Source: Morganella morganii (GTDB taxonomy: Bacteria > Pseudomonadota > Gammaproteobacteria > Enterobacterales > Enterobacteriaceae). Taken from it: a stretch of 64,000 bases of DNA. The position numbers and the translations under genes are program-made. A model generated the notes under the pieces. That model saw only the letters and a program-made list of their open reading frames with translations, was not told the DNA's origin and ran no database searches. Positions 27,959 through 37,077 of this stretch are shown here, one piece after another. The stretch covers positions 1,364,970-1,428,969 of the forward strand of contig NZ_VKKS01000001.1 of assembly GCF_019402645.1 (NCBI RefSeq), read 5' to 3'. The first letter of the stretch is position 1; each line of letters begins with the position of its first letter.

Positions 27959-28088
27959 CTACCTTTTCCTCAAGTCATCCCTGCCAGAACACCCGGCCAT
28001 ATCGGGCTTGTTTACATTTAAAAACCCTGCAATGTGTGGAAAGAGTCGCTGAAGTATCTTTGCATCCTATAGAAGTCATATTAATTTT

Positions 28089-28223
28089 ACCCCTGTGGGG
28101 GTTATGTTTATTTTTACCCCTATAGAGGTTATATTGATTTTTACCTCTGTAGGGGTTATATTTATTTTAACCCCTGCAGGGGTTATAGTGGCTTTCACTC
28201 CTGCAGGATTATTTAACATTAAT
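28089..28223. repeat. five 27-bp tandem palindromic repeats, probable HipB operators
   Basis: Units start at 28089, 28116, 28143, 28170 and 28197, exactly 27 bp apart. Each carries a palindrome of the form ACCCCTGCAGGGGTTAT; the fourth unit is perfect and the others have one to three changes. The spacers are AT-rich (about ten bases). The array ends 55 bp before the hipB start. E. coli hipBA is controlled by HipB bound to several spaced palindromes, so this array probably serves the same purpose with a different sequence. It is not a CRISPR array because there are no unique spacers. Confidence 0.8.
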
Positions 28224-28278
28224 CCCTGTTGAATAGATTATATAAGGGATAACGGAAATGCTTACCATAGGGGGTAAA

Positions 28279-28530
28279 ATGAAGGTTACAACACCAGCTA
28301 TGTTGGCTGCTGCAATGCGTGATCAGCGCAAACTGAGTAAAATAACCCAGGCGCAAGCCGCCGGGGTAGTCGGCATTAAGCCGCTGACAATCTCTGATTT
28401 TGAAAACAGGCCTGAGTCCACAAAGCTGGCTACGTTATTCAAAATTCTGGCTGCATTAGATTTGGAGCTTTATGTGGTGAAAAGAGGTTCAACTCTGAAT
28501 GAGGATAAGGTCTGGAACAAGGAGTGGTAA
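28279..28530 (+). CDS. hipB: antitoxin and repressor HipB
   Basis: This is the antitoxin partner of HipA and autorepressor of the operon. The 83-residue product has an Xre-type helix-turn-helix (SKITQAQAAGVVGIKPLTISDFENRP) followed by a dimerisation strand (LDLELYVVKRG). An in-frame ATG at 28258 exists, but the ATG at 28279 follows a GGGGG Shine-Dalgarno at the right distance. Its stop lies three bases before the hipA start. The 27-bp repeat array upstream is its likely binding region. Confidence 0.9.
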   Translation: MKVTTPAMLAAAMRDQRKLSKITQAQAAGVVGIKPLTISDFENRPESTKLATLFKILAALDLELYVVKRGSTLNEDKVWNKEW

Positions 28531-28533
28531 GTG

Positions 28534-29841
28534 ATGAGAACTCAAGTGCTGTCTGTTGCTATGAATGGTATTTTAGTGGGTGCGCTGAACAAGAATTCTG
28601 ACGGGGGTATGTCTTTCCGGTATGCTGAAGAGTGGTTGAATGAACCAGGCTCCCGGGCAATATCATCATCACTGCCTTTGCAGCGTGGCCGCATAAGCGG
28701 GAGTGTTGTCTACAATTTTTTCAGCAATCTCCTGCCTGATTCTGAGGCAATTATTGATCGCATGCAGGCTCGCTTTCAGGTAAAGACAGACCATCCCTTT
28801 GATTTGCTCGCTGCTGTGGGCCGTGACTGTGTCGGAGCAATCCAGCTATATCCTCCTGAAGCTGAAATTCCTGCTGTGATGGAAACACATGCCGAACCAC
28901 TGAATGATAGCCGGATTGAAGAGTTACTGGACAGTTACCAGACAGCCCCCCTTGGGATGAAAGAAGATACGGATTTCAGGATCTCCCTTGCAGGAGCCCA
29001 GGAGAAGACAGCACTGCTTTGGTATCAAGGTTGTTGGCAACGGCCACAAGGCAGCACGCCAACGAGCCATATATTCAAATTACCGATAGGCCTGATTGAG
29101 CAACATAATATTGATCTTCATGAAAGTTGTGAAAATGAGTGGCTATGTTTGTGCATTGCAAGGGAGTTTGGATTCCCGGTGACCAACGCTGAGTTGGCGG
29201 TATTCGGCCGGAAAAAGGTACTGATTGTTGAGCGTTTCGACCGAAAATGGTCTTCTGATGGTGACCGGCTGTTACGCCTTCCCCAGGAAGATTGCTGCCA
29301 GGCGCTGGGAATTGCACCTGCACTAAAATATGAAGCAAACGGCGGACCGGGAATTCATGCAATTATGCATTTGCTTTTGGGCTCACGTAAGGCGCTTGAT
29401 GACAGAGAGATGTTTTTTAAGTCACAAATATTGTTTTGGATGCTGGCCGCGATAGACGGGCATGGAAAAAACTTTTCCCTCTTCATTGAGCCGGAGTCGT
29501 CGTTTCGTTTAACTCCCCTATATGATGTTATGTCGGCTTTCCCGATTTTTGAGGCGGGAGGAATTGAAATCCAAAAAGCCAAAATGGCGATGGCGCTGCA
29601 AGGCAAAAATAAACAGTACAATTTTTCGAAAATACAGCCTCGTCATTTTGTCAGTACAGCCGCGCATGCCGGGTTTTCAGAAGAAATAGCTGTTAAACTT
29701 ATATCCGATATGGCCGACAAGGCTGAATCAGTGATTTCTGCCGTATCCGCTAAGCTGCCGGCCGGTTTTCCTGAGCACATAAGCAGTGCCATTTTTGATG
29801 GGTTATCCGGACAGGCAGATAAAATCAAAAGATGGTTATAA
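28534..29841 (+). CDS. hipA: HipA serine/threonine kinase toxin
   Basis: In E. coli, HipA phosphorylates glutamyl-tRNA synthetase and causes growth arrest and persistence. The 435-residue product aligns over its length. It has the N-subdomain, then the autophosphorylation loop ISLAGAQEKTA (S151, equivalent to Ser150), the ATP-binding THIFKLPIG lysine strand, RFDRKW, the catalytic DGHGKNFS and the metal-binding YDVMSAFP. All key residues are intact, so it should be active. The start is the ATG at 28534, one codon after a GTG, with AAGGAG upstream. It is coupled to hipB. Confidence 0.93.
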   Translation: MRTQVLSVAMNGILVGALNKNSDGGMSFRYAEEWLNEPGSRAISSSLPLQRGRISGSVVYNFFSNLLPDSEAIIDRMQARFQVKTDHPFDLLAAVGRDCVGAIQLYPPEAEIPAVMETHAEPLNDSRIEELLDSYQTAPLGMKEDTDFRISLAGAQEKTALLWYQGCWQRPQGSTPTSHIFKLPIGLIEQHNIDLHESCENEWLCLCIAREFGFPVTNAELAVFGRKKVLIVERFDRKWSSDGDRLLRLPQEDCCQALGIAPALKYEANGGPGIHAIMHLLLGSRKALDDREMFFKSQILFWMLAAIDGHGKNFSLFIEPESSFRLTPLYDVMSAFPIFEAGGIEIQKAKMAMALQGKNKQYNFSKIQPRHFVSTAAHAGFSEEIAVKLISDMADKAESVISAVSAKLPAGFPEHISSAIFDGLSGQADKIKRWL

Positions 29842-29855
29842 GCGCTTCCGGTATA

Positions 29856-30941
29856 TCAGCTGCGCGGTACTATCCACGCAGTGCGCCCGCCGACAGTGGC
29901 ACTGCGGTGCAGTGCTGTGTGGCTCAGACAAAAAGCACTGACTCCGGCAAATTCCTGAGAATACCAGGCACCACCGCGCATCAATGCCCGCTCCCCGTAA
30001 TTTCGCAGATAGATCTGGTCAGTCTGCGCCCGTTCTCCGTAAGGGGCGAGTCCGTTCAGTTGTAACAGATGCGGTACGGACAGCTTATCTGCTGTTTTCA
30101 TGCCGAAGAACGGGCCGTCGAGCAGTCCCGGCGGATAGCTGCTGTCAGCCGGGTCGCCGTTATAATGCGTAATATTGCCGGACAGCAGCGGTGTACCGCC
30201 GTTGCCGGACAGACACGCGGACGGCGAGTCATATTTTGCCGCTCCGGGGATGCCGGGCGCACAATATTGTCCATTCTGCATATTCACAGACTGCCATAAC
30301 AATGGCGCTTCTGGCGGTAGCGCACTGATATCATTATCCCGGATAAGCTGAATTTCACCCGCCATCAGCCGGACACCGGTCTGCCATTCCCACAGATTGC
30401 CGCACAGATCACTGACTCCGGTCAGTTGCTGATTATGATACCAGCCCGGGTGAGGTGTTCCGGTCAGTGTATTAGCTTCCCCGCTGAGATCCCCGGCAGG
30501 CCTGCCGTCAATCCGCACCGCGCTTTGTGCCGGGTGACGCAGGCTGCGGCCGTAATCGGTATTACCGTCCGGAATCATATTCTGCTGATCAATACAATGC
30601 ATCAGTGCTGCCCATTCCGCATTGCTGCTGAGATGAAATCCCGGGCCGGTCTGCTGCGCCAGTTGCCGGAATTCCGGCAAATTCAGATGGCAGGCTGGTG
30701 CTTTCCCGGGCTGGCTGATAAGCTCGCCGTCATGCAGGTTGCCAGGGTAACAGGCATAGAAAAAAGCATCAATTATCTGTCCGTTCACACAAAATGCCGG
30801 ATGCGGTGCAGGAAGATCATCACGGCAAATCTGATACATAAAATTAGGCTGACCTTTGACGGAATAAATCACGGTCCGCCGCCCCTGACTCTCTTTCTCT
30901 GTTTTGACCCGCAGTGCATCAGGTGAAAAAATTGTTGTCAT
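29856..30941 (-). CDS. SUMF/FGE-like (C-type lectin fold) protein in siderophore operon
   Basis: The 361-residue product has the formylglycine-generating-enzyme or C-type-lectin fold. LSSNAEWAALMH and GVSDLCGNLWEWQTGVRLM form the first hallmark, and RGGAWYSQEFAGVSAFCLSHTAL with GGRTAWIV the last. The pair of catalytic cysteines of true sulfatase activators is not evident, so sulfatase activation is doubtful. No signal peptide is seen. The ATG at 30941 starts the conserved part. It is the third gene of the TonB receptor and binding-protein operon, 17 bp after the binding-protein gene. A ligand-binding or modifying role in siderophore use is possible but unproven. Confidence 0.75.
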   Translation of the reverse strand: MTTIFSPDALRVKTEKESQGRRTVIYSVKGQPNFMYQICRDDLPAPHPAFCVNGQIIDAFFYACYPGNLHDGELISQPGKAPACHLNLPEFRQLAQQTGPGFHLSSNAEWAALMHCIDQQNMIPDGNTDYGRSLRHPAQSAVRIDGRPAGDLSGEANTLTGTPHPGWYHNQQLTGVSDLCGNLWEWQTGVRLMAGEIQLIRDNDISALPPEAPLLWQSVNMQNGQYCAPGIPGAAKYDSPSACLSGNGGTPLLSGNITHYNGDPADSSYPPGLLDGPFFGMKTADKLSVPHLLQLNGLAPYGERAQTDQIYLRNYGERALMRGGAWYSQEFAGVSAFCLSHTALHRSATVGGRTAWIVPRS

Positions 30942-30958
30942 CAATATTATCCTTATCG

Positions 30959-32116
30959 TTATGATTCCGGTTTCAGTGATACCCAGTAACCCGGCTGCCA
31001 CGGTACCGGCAGAAACTGTTGGTAAAAGATACGGAACACCGCATCGGCATCAATATCTGCAAACAGTGCCGGATGCAGCCAGGCGGCGAATTTCAGTACT
31101 GCAATAAAACCGAAAGGGCTGTCGTAGAAAGCGTGCCAGATGGCATAACATTCCCGCTGCTGTACTGCTTTGAGTGTTTTGAAGGCGGGGCGTTTCATCA
31201 GGATCGCCAGCTGTTTTTCCGCCGCAGCAAGATCAGCACCCGGGCCAAGTCCCACCCAGTCGCCGCCGGGGTTATAACTCAGCCATTGACCCCCGGTGAC
31301 AATCACTTTTTCCGGACGGGTGTGGATGATAGTTTCCTGGTTGATCGTTCCATAGGTACCGTTAATATAATCAGCGCCGATATTTTTACCGCCCGCACAG
31401 GTCAGAAATTCTGCAAAATTACCATTACCGTAGGCATAACAGCATTCCGCACTGAATCCGGCTGCGCGTTCCAGCAGAACCGTTACCGGCCGGTAAGGCG
31501 CGGCGGCGAGCCGGGAAGTTACAACCGCAAGATATGAGTGAATAAAGGCAATCATCTCTGCGGCTCTGTCCTGCACACCAAGGATATTTCCCATAATGGC
31601 GATACTGCGGGGCGTATTTTTCAGCGGACTGATACTCATATCTAATACAACAATCTGTATACCGGCCCGTTCCAGTAATGTGGTGATACCGCCAGTTTCC
31701 ATTGCTGAAAATGTACCGGTAGTGACAAAAATAATCTCAGGATGCAGATCAACAATGGTTTCACTGTTTGCCTGAGCCCCGGCCAGCGGTGAAAGATGCG
31801 GCAGGGCGGCAAGTGCCGGAAACGCCCGGCAGTATTGCTGATAACTCAGTCCGTCCGCATGGCGGAATGCCGCCGGAACAGCCACCAGTTTTTCCGTCAG
31901 TTGTTTTCCTGCCAGAGAGGCATACAAAAACATCAGGGACGCATCCGCCACATAGATCCGCTGCGGTACAACGGAACAGTCAGCCTGCTGTCCGCGAATA
32001 TCGGTAATAGCCTGATTTTTCCGTTTTTCCGGTATTGCGGATAATCGGCCCGGCAGTACCGCCAGGGCGGAAAACACCAGGCCGCTTTTCAGCAGACTCC
32101 GTTTCAGATAATCCAT
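30959..32116 (-). CDS. iron-siderophore ABC transporter substrate-binding protein
   Basis: The periplasmic binding protein has 385 residues. A signal sequence (MDYLKRSLLKSGLVFSALAVLPGRLSA) is followed by a FecB/BtuF-type fold. The first lobe includes PQRIYVADASLMFLYASLAG and LHPEIIFVTTG. A long connecting helix and a second lobe with CYAYGNGNFAEFLTCAGGKNIGADYI complete it. The start at 32116 gives the signal peptide and leaves 13 bp to the receptor gene; the longer open frame overlaps that gene. No permease or ATPase gene follows, so it must work with a transporter encoded elsewhere. Confidence 0.88.
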   Translation of the reverse strand: MDYLKRSLLKSGLVFSALAVLPGRLSAIPEKRKNQAITDIRGQQADCSVVPQRIYVADASLMFLYASLAGKQLTEKLVAVPAAFRHADGLSYQQYCRAFPALAALPHLSPLAGAQANSETIVDLHPEIIFVTTGTFSAMETGGITTLLERAGIQIVVLDMSISPLKNTPRSIAIMGNILGVQDRAAEMIAFIHSYLAVVTSRLAAAPYRPVTVLLERAAGFSAECCYAYGNGNFAEFLTCAGGKNIGADYINGTYGTINQETIIHTRPEKVIVTGGQWLSYNPGGDWVGLGPGADLAAAEKQLAILMKRPAFKTLKAVQQRECYAIWHAFYDSPFGFIAVLKFAAWLHPALFADIDADAVFRIFYQQFLPVPWQPGYWVSLKPES

Positions 32117-32129
32117 ATTGTCACCGGCC

Positions 32130-34271
32130 TCAAAAGAAATAGTTGAGGGTGGCAACAACGGTACGGTCATTACCGATGCTGCAATAGGTGGAACTGGTGC
32201 AACCCGCCACATAAGACGTATCGGCGATATTGCTGATGGTAACGCCCAGCTCCATTCCGCTCAGTTGTGGCGTAAGTGCATCCATCTGATAACGCAGACT
32301 GACATCCCCCAGCCAGACGGCAGGCACGGTAAAGCTGTTGGTGTTATCCCCCTGAGTCGCACCGAGATAGCGGACACCGGCACCAATCAGCGCGCCGTCG
32401 AGATAACGGCCCTGAAACCGGTAATCGGCCCAGAGTGAACCGCTGTGGCGCGGCACCTGAACAGGACGTTTATTCAGCACAGATTTATCATCCGATTCGG
32501 TAATCACATTATCGGTAAAGGCATAACCGGACATAATATTAAGTGACGGTGTCACAGATATGCGGCTTTCAAACTCCAGCCCGCGGGAGCGGATCTTGCC
32601 GGTCTGATTATAGTAATCCGGATTTTTCGGGTTATGGGTGGTGACATTTTTTTGTGTCAGTTCATATACCGCGAGGCTCGCCATAATATCACCGTTATCA
32701 CTCAGGTATTTCACCCCGGCTTCTGTCTGGTCAGATTCTGCCGGCACAAATGCCTTGCCGTCCGCATCCGTTCCCAATACCGGATCAAAGCTGTCGGAGA
32801 CGCTTATCCAGGGAGAAAAACCACTGTCAAAGATATAGGTCAGACCCGCGCGGTGACTGTATGCAGAAGTATCACTGTTTTGTGTTGTCCCGCTGAGGCG
32901 GTTTGTGGTTTTCAGCGAAGAATCATCATAGCGTCCGCTCAGAATCAGGCTCCACTGCTGCCAGCGCATCTGATCCTGCACATAAACACCGTAGCGCTGG
33001 TAAGTCTGCCCGGTGGAGGTGGAAGATGTCATGTGCGGCGTAAACTGCGGGAGGTAGTGAGAACCGTACGGGTCAAATGTCACAGTCTGAGAGCCTGACC
33101 AGTCTTTATCCAGCTTGCCGGTCTGAAGATCAAAACCGGTCAGAATTTCATGGGATACCGGGCCGGTGAGGATTTTGTAAATCAACTGATTATCTGCCGC
33201 CAGGGTTCTGGCACGGGACGGGGAATCCTGATATACCGCCGTCAGCAGGCGGCCATCCTGCACAAATCCGCGCGTAAAATCACGGCGGATACGGGTTTTC
33301 ACATCAGCATAGCGCAGATTTTGTTTCAGTGTCAGTGAATCCGAAAGATGCCAGTTTACCAGCGAGGTGACTGATTGCTGTGTGCGCCCTGATTTTTCAT
33401 GATCCGGGCGGCTGTAATTACGGTGTCTGTCCAAAGTACCGTAAGGGTTCGGCAACAGGCCGAGAGCGGCGGCAGGAAGGGTGTTGTAATAACCGGTATA
33501 AGGATCGTGCTGATACACACCGGCCACCGTCCAGCTGAGATTATCACGGGGCAGCAGGGTGACAGAAGGCGCTATCAGGTAACGGGACTGTTTGGTATTT
33601 TCAATCTGCGAACCGGAAGAGGCGGCAGAACCGGTCATCCGGTAAAGCCGGGTTTCATCCTCATTCAGTGCGCCGGTGCTGTCAAACCGCAGTGCATTGT
33701 TATCATAATTTCCGCTCTGAAACTGAATCTGATGTGATTCCGCCGCCCGGGGCAGGCGCGACTGCATGTTGATCACGCCACCGGCACCGCCCTGACCATA
33801 CAGGGCAGATGAAGGGCCGTGAACGGCTTCCACACTCTCCGGCAGCCAGGAATCGATTTGTGCTCCCCAGATCCCGCTGTTACCTGCGACCCGCAGGCCG
33901 TCGAGATAATAATCCGCATCAAACCCGCGCATTTTGGAAAAATCAATGCCGCTGCCAAAGGCGCCGTATTTTTCGCTGGTCACCCCGGCACTGTAGCGCA
34001 GTGCTTTGCTGAGAGAGTCGCCGGGCAGAGTATCGAGCTGATCACGGCGGATCACAGACACAAACTGTGGTGTTTCAGCCAGCGTGGCAGAGCCTTTTGT
34101 CGCCACGGACTGACGCAGAGCACCATAACCGCGCGGCTCATAATGCTCATCATCCGCAGCGGTGACATACACTACATCTTCCTGTTCCGCATAAACAACG
34201 GGAACAGACAGAAAAGAGGCGGAAAAAACAAAGGAAATAACAACAGGGTAAGAACTCAGTAATCGGCGCAT
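32130..34271 (-). CDS. TonB-dependent siderophore receptor
   Basis: The outer-membrane receptor has 713 residues, close to FhuA/FoxA-type size. A signal peptide (ending VVYA) precedes a TonB box-like DVVYVTA. The plug domain (about 50-170) includes ETPQFVSVIRRDQLD and YYLDGLRV. A 22-stranded barrel ends in the expected aromatic residue (ATLNYFF). It heads an operon with a binding protein and a SUMF-like protein, and a Fur-box match lies 60 bp upstream. The ligand is probably a hydroxamate-type siderophore, judged only by resemblance. Confidence 0.93.
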   Translation of the reverse strand: MRRLLSSYPVVISFVFSASFLSVPVVYAEQEDVVYVTAADDEHYEPRGYGALRQSVATKGSATLAETPQFVSVIRRDQLDTLPGDSLSKALRYSAGVTSEKYGAFGSGIDFSKMRGFDADYYLDGLRVAGNSGIWGAQIDSWLPESVEAVHGPSSALYGQGGAGGVINMQSRLPRAAESHQIQFQSGNYDNNALRFDSTGALNEDETRLYRMTGSAASSGSQIENTKQSRYLIAPSVTLLPRDNLSWTVAGVYQHDPYTGYYNTLPAAALGLLPNPYGTLDRHRNYSRPDHEKSGRTQQSVTSLVNWHLSDSLTLKQNLRYADVKTRIRRDFTRGFVQDGRLLTAVYQDSPSRARTLAADNQLIYKILTGPVSHEILTGFDLQTGKLDKDWSGSQTVTFDPYGSHYLPQFTPHMTSSTSTGQTYQRYGVYVQDQMRWQQWSLILSGRYDDSSLKTTNRLSGTTQNSDTSAYSHRAGLTYIFDSGFSPWISVSDSFDPVLGTDADGKAFVPAESDQTEAGVKYLSDNGDIMASLAVYELTQKNVTTHNPKNPDYYNQTGKIRSRGLEFESRISVTPSLNIMSGYAFTDNVITESDDKSVLNKRPVQVPRHSGSLWADYRFQGRYLDGALIGAGVRYLGATQGDNTNSFTVPAVWLGDVSLRYQMDALTPQLSGMELGVTISNIADTSYVAGCTSSTYCSIGNDRTVVATLNYFF

Positions 34272-34329
34272 GAGGATTTTCTCAGTTGATCAGAACAGCG
34301 GCAGCATATACATTGACCGACCATCAGTC

Positions 34330-34348
34330 AATAATGATGGTAATTATT
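34330..34348. promoter_or_regulatory. Fur-box match upstream of the siderophore receptor
   Basis: AATAATGATGGTAATTATT matches the Fur consensus GATAATGATAATCATTATC at 14 of 19 positions. It lies about 60 bp upstream of the receptor start, as expected for an iron-repressed operon. Confidence 0.65.
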
Positions 34349-34433
34349 TTCATTTGCATTTAAAGAATCAGGATGGAAGCGACAATAAATTTCGCTATAG
34401 TGGGGCAGACTCCATCACCCAACGGATCGGGAC

Positions 34434-35036
34434 ATGACAAAAAACACATTAAATAACGCAGAACAGCCCGCACAGAGCGGTATCAAAATATATCTGAGAA
34501 ACGGGTTGTATTTTGTGCTGTTTTTAATAGCGGTACAGTTGCTGACCACACTGACCGGCGGAGGATTAACCGCGCTGGGTATTGAACCGCGTACCGTTAA
34601 CGGGTTATTCGGTATTCTCTTTGCACCTTTTATTCACAGCAGCTGGGGGCATTTATTCAGTAATCTGCCACCGTTGGTAATCCTCAGTGTTTTGCTGATG
34701 ATCCCGTCAGTGAAACATTATATTAAGGCGTCTCTGTTTATTATTATCGCCGGCGGGTTACTGGTCTGGTTATTCGGGCGGACGGCGGTTCATGTCGGGG
34801 CGAGCGGCTGGATATTCGGTCTGTGGGCATTACTGATTTATCAGGGGATTTTCCGCCGCAAACCACTGGATATAATTATCGGTATTGTGGTTCTGATTTA
34901 TTATGGCGGGATGATCAGCGGACTGTTTCCCGGACAGCAGTTTGTCTCTGTCGAATCTCATCTGAGCGGTGCCGTGGCCGGGATTTTATTCGGCTGGCTG
35001 CAATACCGCAAACGGAAACAGAATAATAAAAAATAA
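34434..35036 (+). CDS. rhomboid-family intramembrane serine protease
   Basis: The 200-residue membrane protein has about six helices. The catalytic serine lies in VHVGASGWIFGL and the catalytic histidine in SHLSGAVAGI. The HSSWGHLFSNLPPL segment matches the conserved first half. It cleaves transmembrane segments of other proteins; the substrate is not known. In the related Providencia AarA, the target is TatA. It is transcribed alone and converges on the yehS-like gene. Confidence 0.9.
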   Translation: MTKNTLNNAEQPAQSGIKIYLRNGLYFVLFLIAVQLLTTLTGGGLTALGIEPRTVNGLFGILFAPFIHSSWGHLFSNLPPLVILSVLLMIPSVKHYIKASLFIIIAGGLLVWLFGRTAVHVGASGWIFGLWALLIYQGIFRRKPLDIIIGIVVLIYYGGMISGLFPGQQFVSVESHLSGAVAGILFGWLQYRKRKQNNKK

Positions 35037-35076
35037 AAAGGTGCTGCCGGGTGATAACACCCGGCATGACTCTCTG

Positions 35077-35538
35077 TCAGCCCCGTATGCGGGATGTCAG
35101 TCCTTTCAGGAAATAACGCAGCAGCTGATCGCCGCAGTCACGGTAATTTTTATGGTCGGGATTGCGGAACAGGGCACTGATTTCCGGTTTTGAGACCCGG
35201 AAGTCGGCACGCTGATAAATATCCAGCATATCCGTATCCTTCAGCTCAAACGCAACACGCATTTTTTTCAGGATGATATTGTTGGTCAGGCGGGCATCCG
35301 GCGCCGGGGCCGGGCGGTTTTCGTCTTTACCGCGGCGGAAAATAATCAGTCCGTTGAGAAAGTGACCGGTCACATTATCATCACAGATCTGATAATCCGC
35401 ATCGTCTTCTTTTTTCAGCCAGTTGCTCATCTGCGCTTTGGTGACGGTTAATCCGGCAAGTCCGGTGATTTCAGCCATCTGAGCATCACTCAGATCCAGC
35501 ATGTAACGGACACTGCGCAGAACATAGTTATTCAGCAT
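35077..35538 (-). CDS. yehS: YehS-like DUF1456 protein
   Basis: The 153-residue product has two copies of the DUF1456 unit. The copies start NYVLRSVRYMLDLSDAQMAEIT and NNIILKKMRVAFELKDTDMLDIY. Each is followed by an S/W-L-K or F-R motif and an ending with FLNGLI or FLKGL. The function is unknown. The frame is open upstream, but the ATG at 35538 is where E. coli YehS begins. It is monocistronic. Confidence 0.9.
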   Translation of the reverse strand: MLNNYVLRSVRYMLDLSDAQMAEITGLAGLTVTKAQMSNWLKKEDDADYQICDDNVTGHFLNGLIIFRRGKDENRPAPAPDARLTNNIILKKMRVAFELKDTDMLDIYQRADFRVSKPEISALFRNPDHKNYRDCGDQLLRYFLKGLTSRIRG

Positions 35539-35679
35539 AAACAGGGGGTATCCATGGAGGGAGGTTATAAACCCCGCAATACTAGTGATTATCCGTCCGC
35601 ATTTCAATGAAATCCGTTGGTTGGAAGTGGATTAATGCCGGTGATATAGTAGGTTTTTCCGTTCAGCCACGAGGTTACT

Positions 35680-37077
35680 ATGTCACTGTCCCGCGCGTTT
35701 GCCACCACACTGCTTGCTGCTGCCTGTTCCGCTTATGCTGCCGACCCGGCAGATCTGATGATAACGGACGGCACTGTGCTGACCATGAATCCGGAAAATA
35801 CCGTTTTTGAGCACGGCACCGTGGTGGTCAGTGACGGCAAAATTGTGGCTGTCGGCGGACCGGAACTGACAACGAAATATCAGGCAAAAAAAGTGCTGGA
35901 TGTAAAAGGCGATATTGTGATGCCGGGGCTGATAAACACCCACACTCACAGTTCCATGACGGTTTTCCGTTCCCTCGGGGATGATGTGCCGGATCGCCTG
36001 CACCGTTATATTTTCCCGCTGGAAAATAAACTGGTTTCCCGCGATATGGTGCGCACCGGTGCCAACCTGGCTAATATCGAAATGATTAAAGGCGGTGTGA
36101 CCACCTATGCGGACATGTATTATTTCGAGGATGAAGTCGCCAAAACCGTGGATAAGGCAGGTTTACGTGCCGTACTGGGTGAAACAATCATTAATTTCCC
36201 GGTCGCGGACGCACAGACACCGGAAGAAGGGATTGCGTATGCGGTGCGCTTTATCAATGAGTACAAAGGTCATCCGCGCATCACACCGGCATTTGCCCCG
36301 CATGCCCCGTATACCAATACTACTGAAAACTTACAGAAAATAGCGGCACTGTCTGAAGAGCTGAATGTGCCGGTGATGATCCATCTGGCGGAAACTGATC
36401 GCGAAAAAGAGGAAATAGCCAAACGCACCAGCGGAAAAAGCCCGGTGCAGTATATGGCGGATATTGGTGTGCTGAATAACCGTCTGCTGGCGGCACATGT
36501 GATTATGGCGGATGATAATGACCTGAATCTGCTGAAGAAATATGATGTCGGGGTAGCCCACAATATCAGCGCCAACACCAAATCTGCCAAAGGCGTGGCA
36601 CCGGTCACGCAAATGCTGGAAAAAAGTATCCGTACCGGCCTCGGTACTGACGGGCCGATGTCCTCCAACACACTGACCACCATGAACGAACTCGGCTTGG
36701 TGGGGAAAATTCATAAACTGGAAACCAAAAACCGGGCGGCAATGCCGCCGCTGACTGTGGTTGAGATGGCCACGATGGGATCAGCCCGCGCACTGCATAT
36801 GGAGGATAAAATCGGCTCACTGGAAACCGGAAAACTGGCGGATATCATTGTGGTGGATACTAAAGCACCGAATATGGTGCCGGTGTATAGCCCGTATGCC
36901 GCACTGGTCTATGGCGCAAACGGTGCCAACGTCCGTCATACTATTGTGGACGGCGTGATTCTGATGGAAGACCGGCAGTTACTGACTGTCGATGAAAATG
37001 AGATTATTCAGGATGCACAGCGTTTTGCGGAAAAAGTCCGTGAAACCGTGCGGGCTTCAGGGGAAGAAGTGAAATGA
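35680..37077 (+). CDS. exported amidohydrolase, MTA/SAH or guanine deaminase-like
   Basis: The 465-residue metal-dependent amidohydrolase carries a signal peptide (MSLSRAFATTLLAAACSAYA), so it should act in the periplasm. Metal and catalytic motifs in order are INTHTHSSMT, the substrate loop YADMYYFEDE, FAPHAPYTN, MIHLAETDREKEE, AAHVIM and GTDGPMSSN. These match the methylthioadenosine/S-adenosylhomocysteine deaminase and chlorohydrolase branch. The real substrate is unknown. The next gene starts within its stop codon (ATGA), so the two are coupled. The export signal is unusual, since most relatives are cytosolic. Confidence 0.85.
   Translation: MSLSRAFATTLLAAACSAYAADPADLMITDGTVLTMNPENTVFEHGTVVVSDGKIVAVGGPELTTKYQAKKVLDVKGDIVMPGLINTHTHSSMTVFRSLGDDVPDRLHRYIFPLENKLVSRDMVRTGANLANIEMIKGGVTTYADMYYFEDEVAKTVDKAGLRAVLGETIINFPVADAQTPEEGIAYAVRFINEYKGHPRITPAFAPHAPYTNTTENLQKIAALSEELNVPVMIHLAETDREKEEIAKRTSGKSPVQYMADIGVLNNRLLAAHVIMADDNDLNLLKKYDVGVAHNISANTKSAKGVAPVTQMLEKSIRTGLGTDGPMSSNTLTTMNELGLVGKIHKLETKNRAAMPPLTVVEMATMGSARALHMEDKIGSLETGKLADIIVVDTKAPNMVPVYSPYAALVYGANGANVRHTIVDGVILMEDRQLLTVDENEIIQDAQRFAEKVRETVRASGEEVK

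Noticed and set aside
28089-28223. Tandem repeats considered as a CRISPR array
   Set aside because: The units follow one another directly with no unique spacers, and the period is only 27 bp. The place before hipB and the palindromes fit operators.
29856-30941. Idea that the SUMF-like protein is the variable protein of a diversity-generating retroelement
   Set aside because: The fold and the GNLWEWQTGVRL motif recall such proteins, but no reverse transcriptase, template repeat or accessory gene is present nearby.
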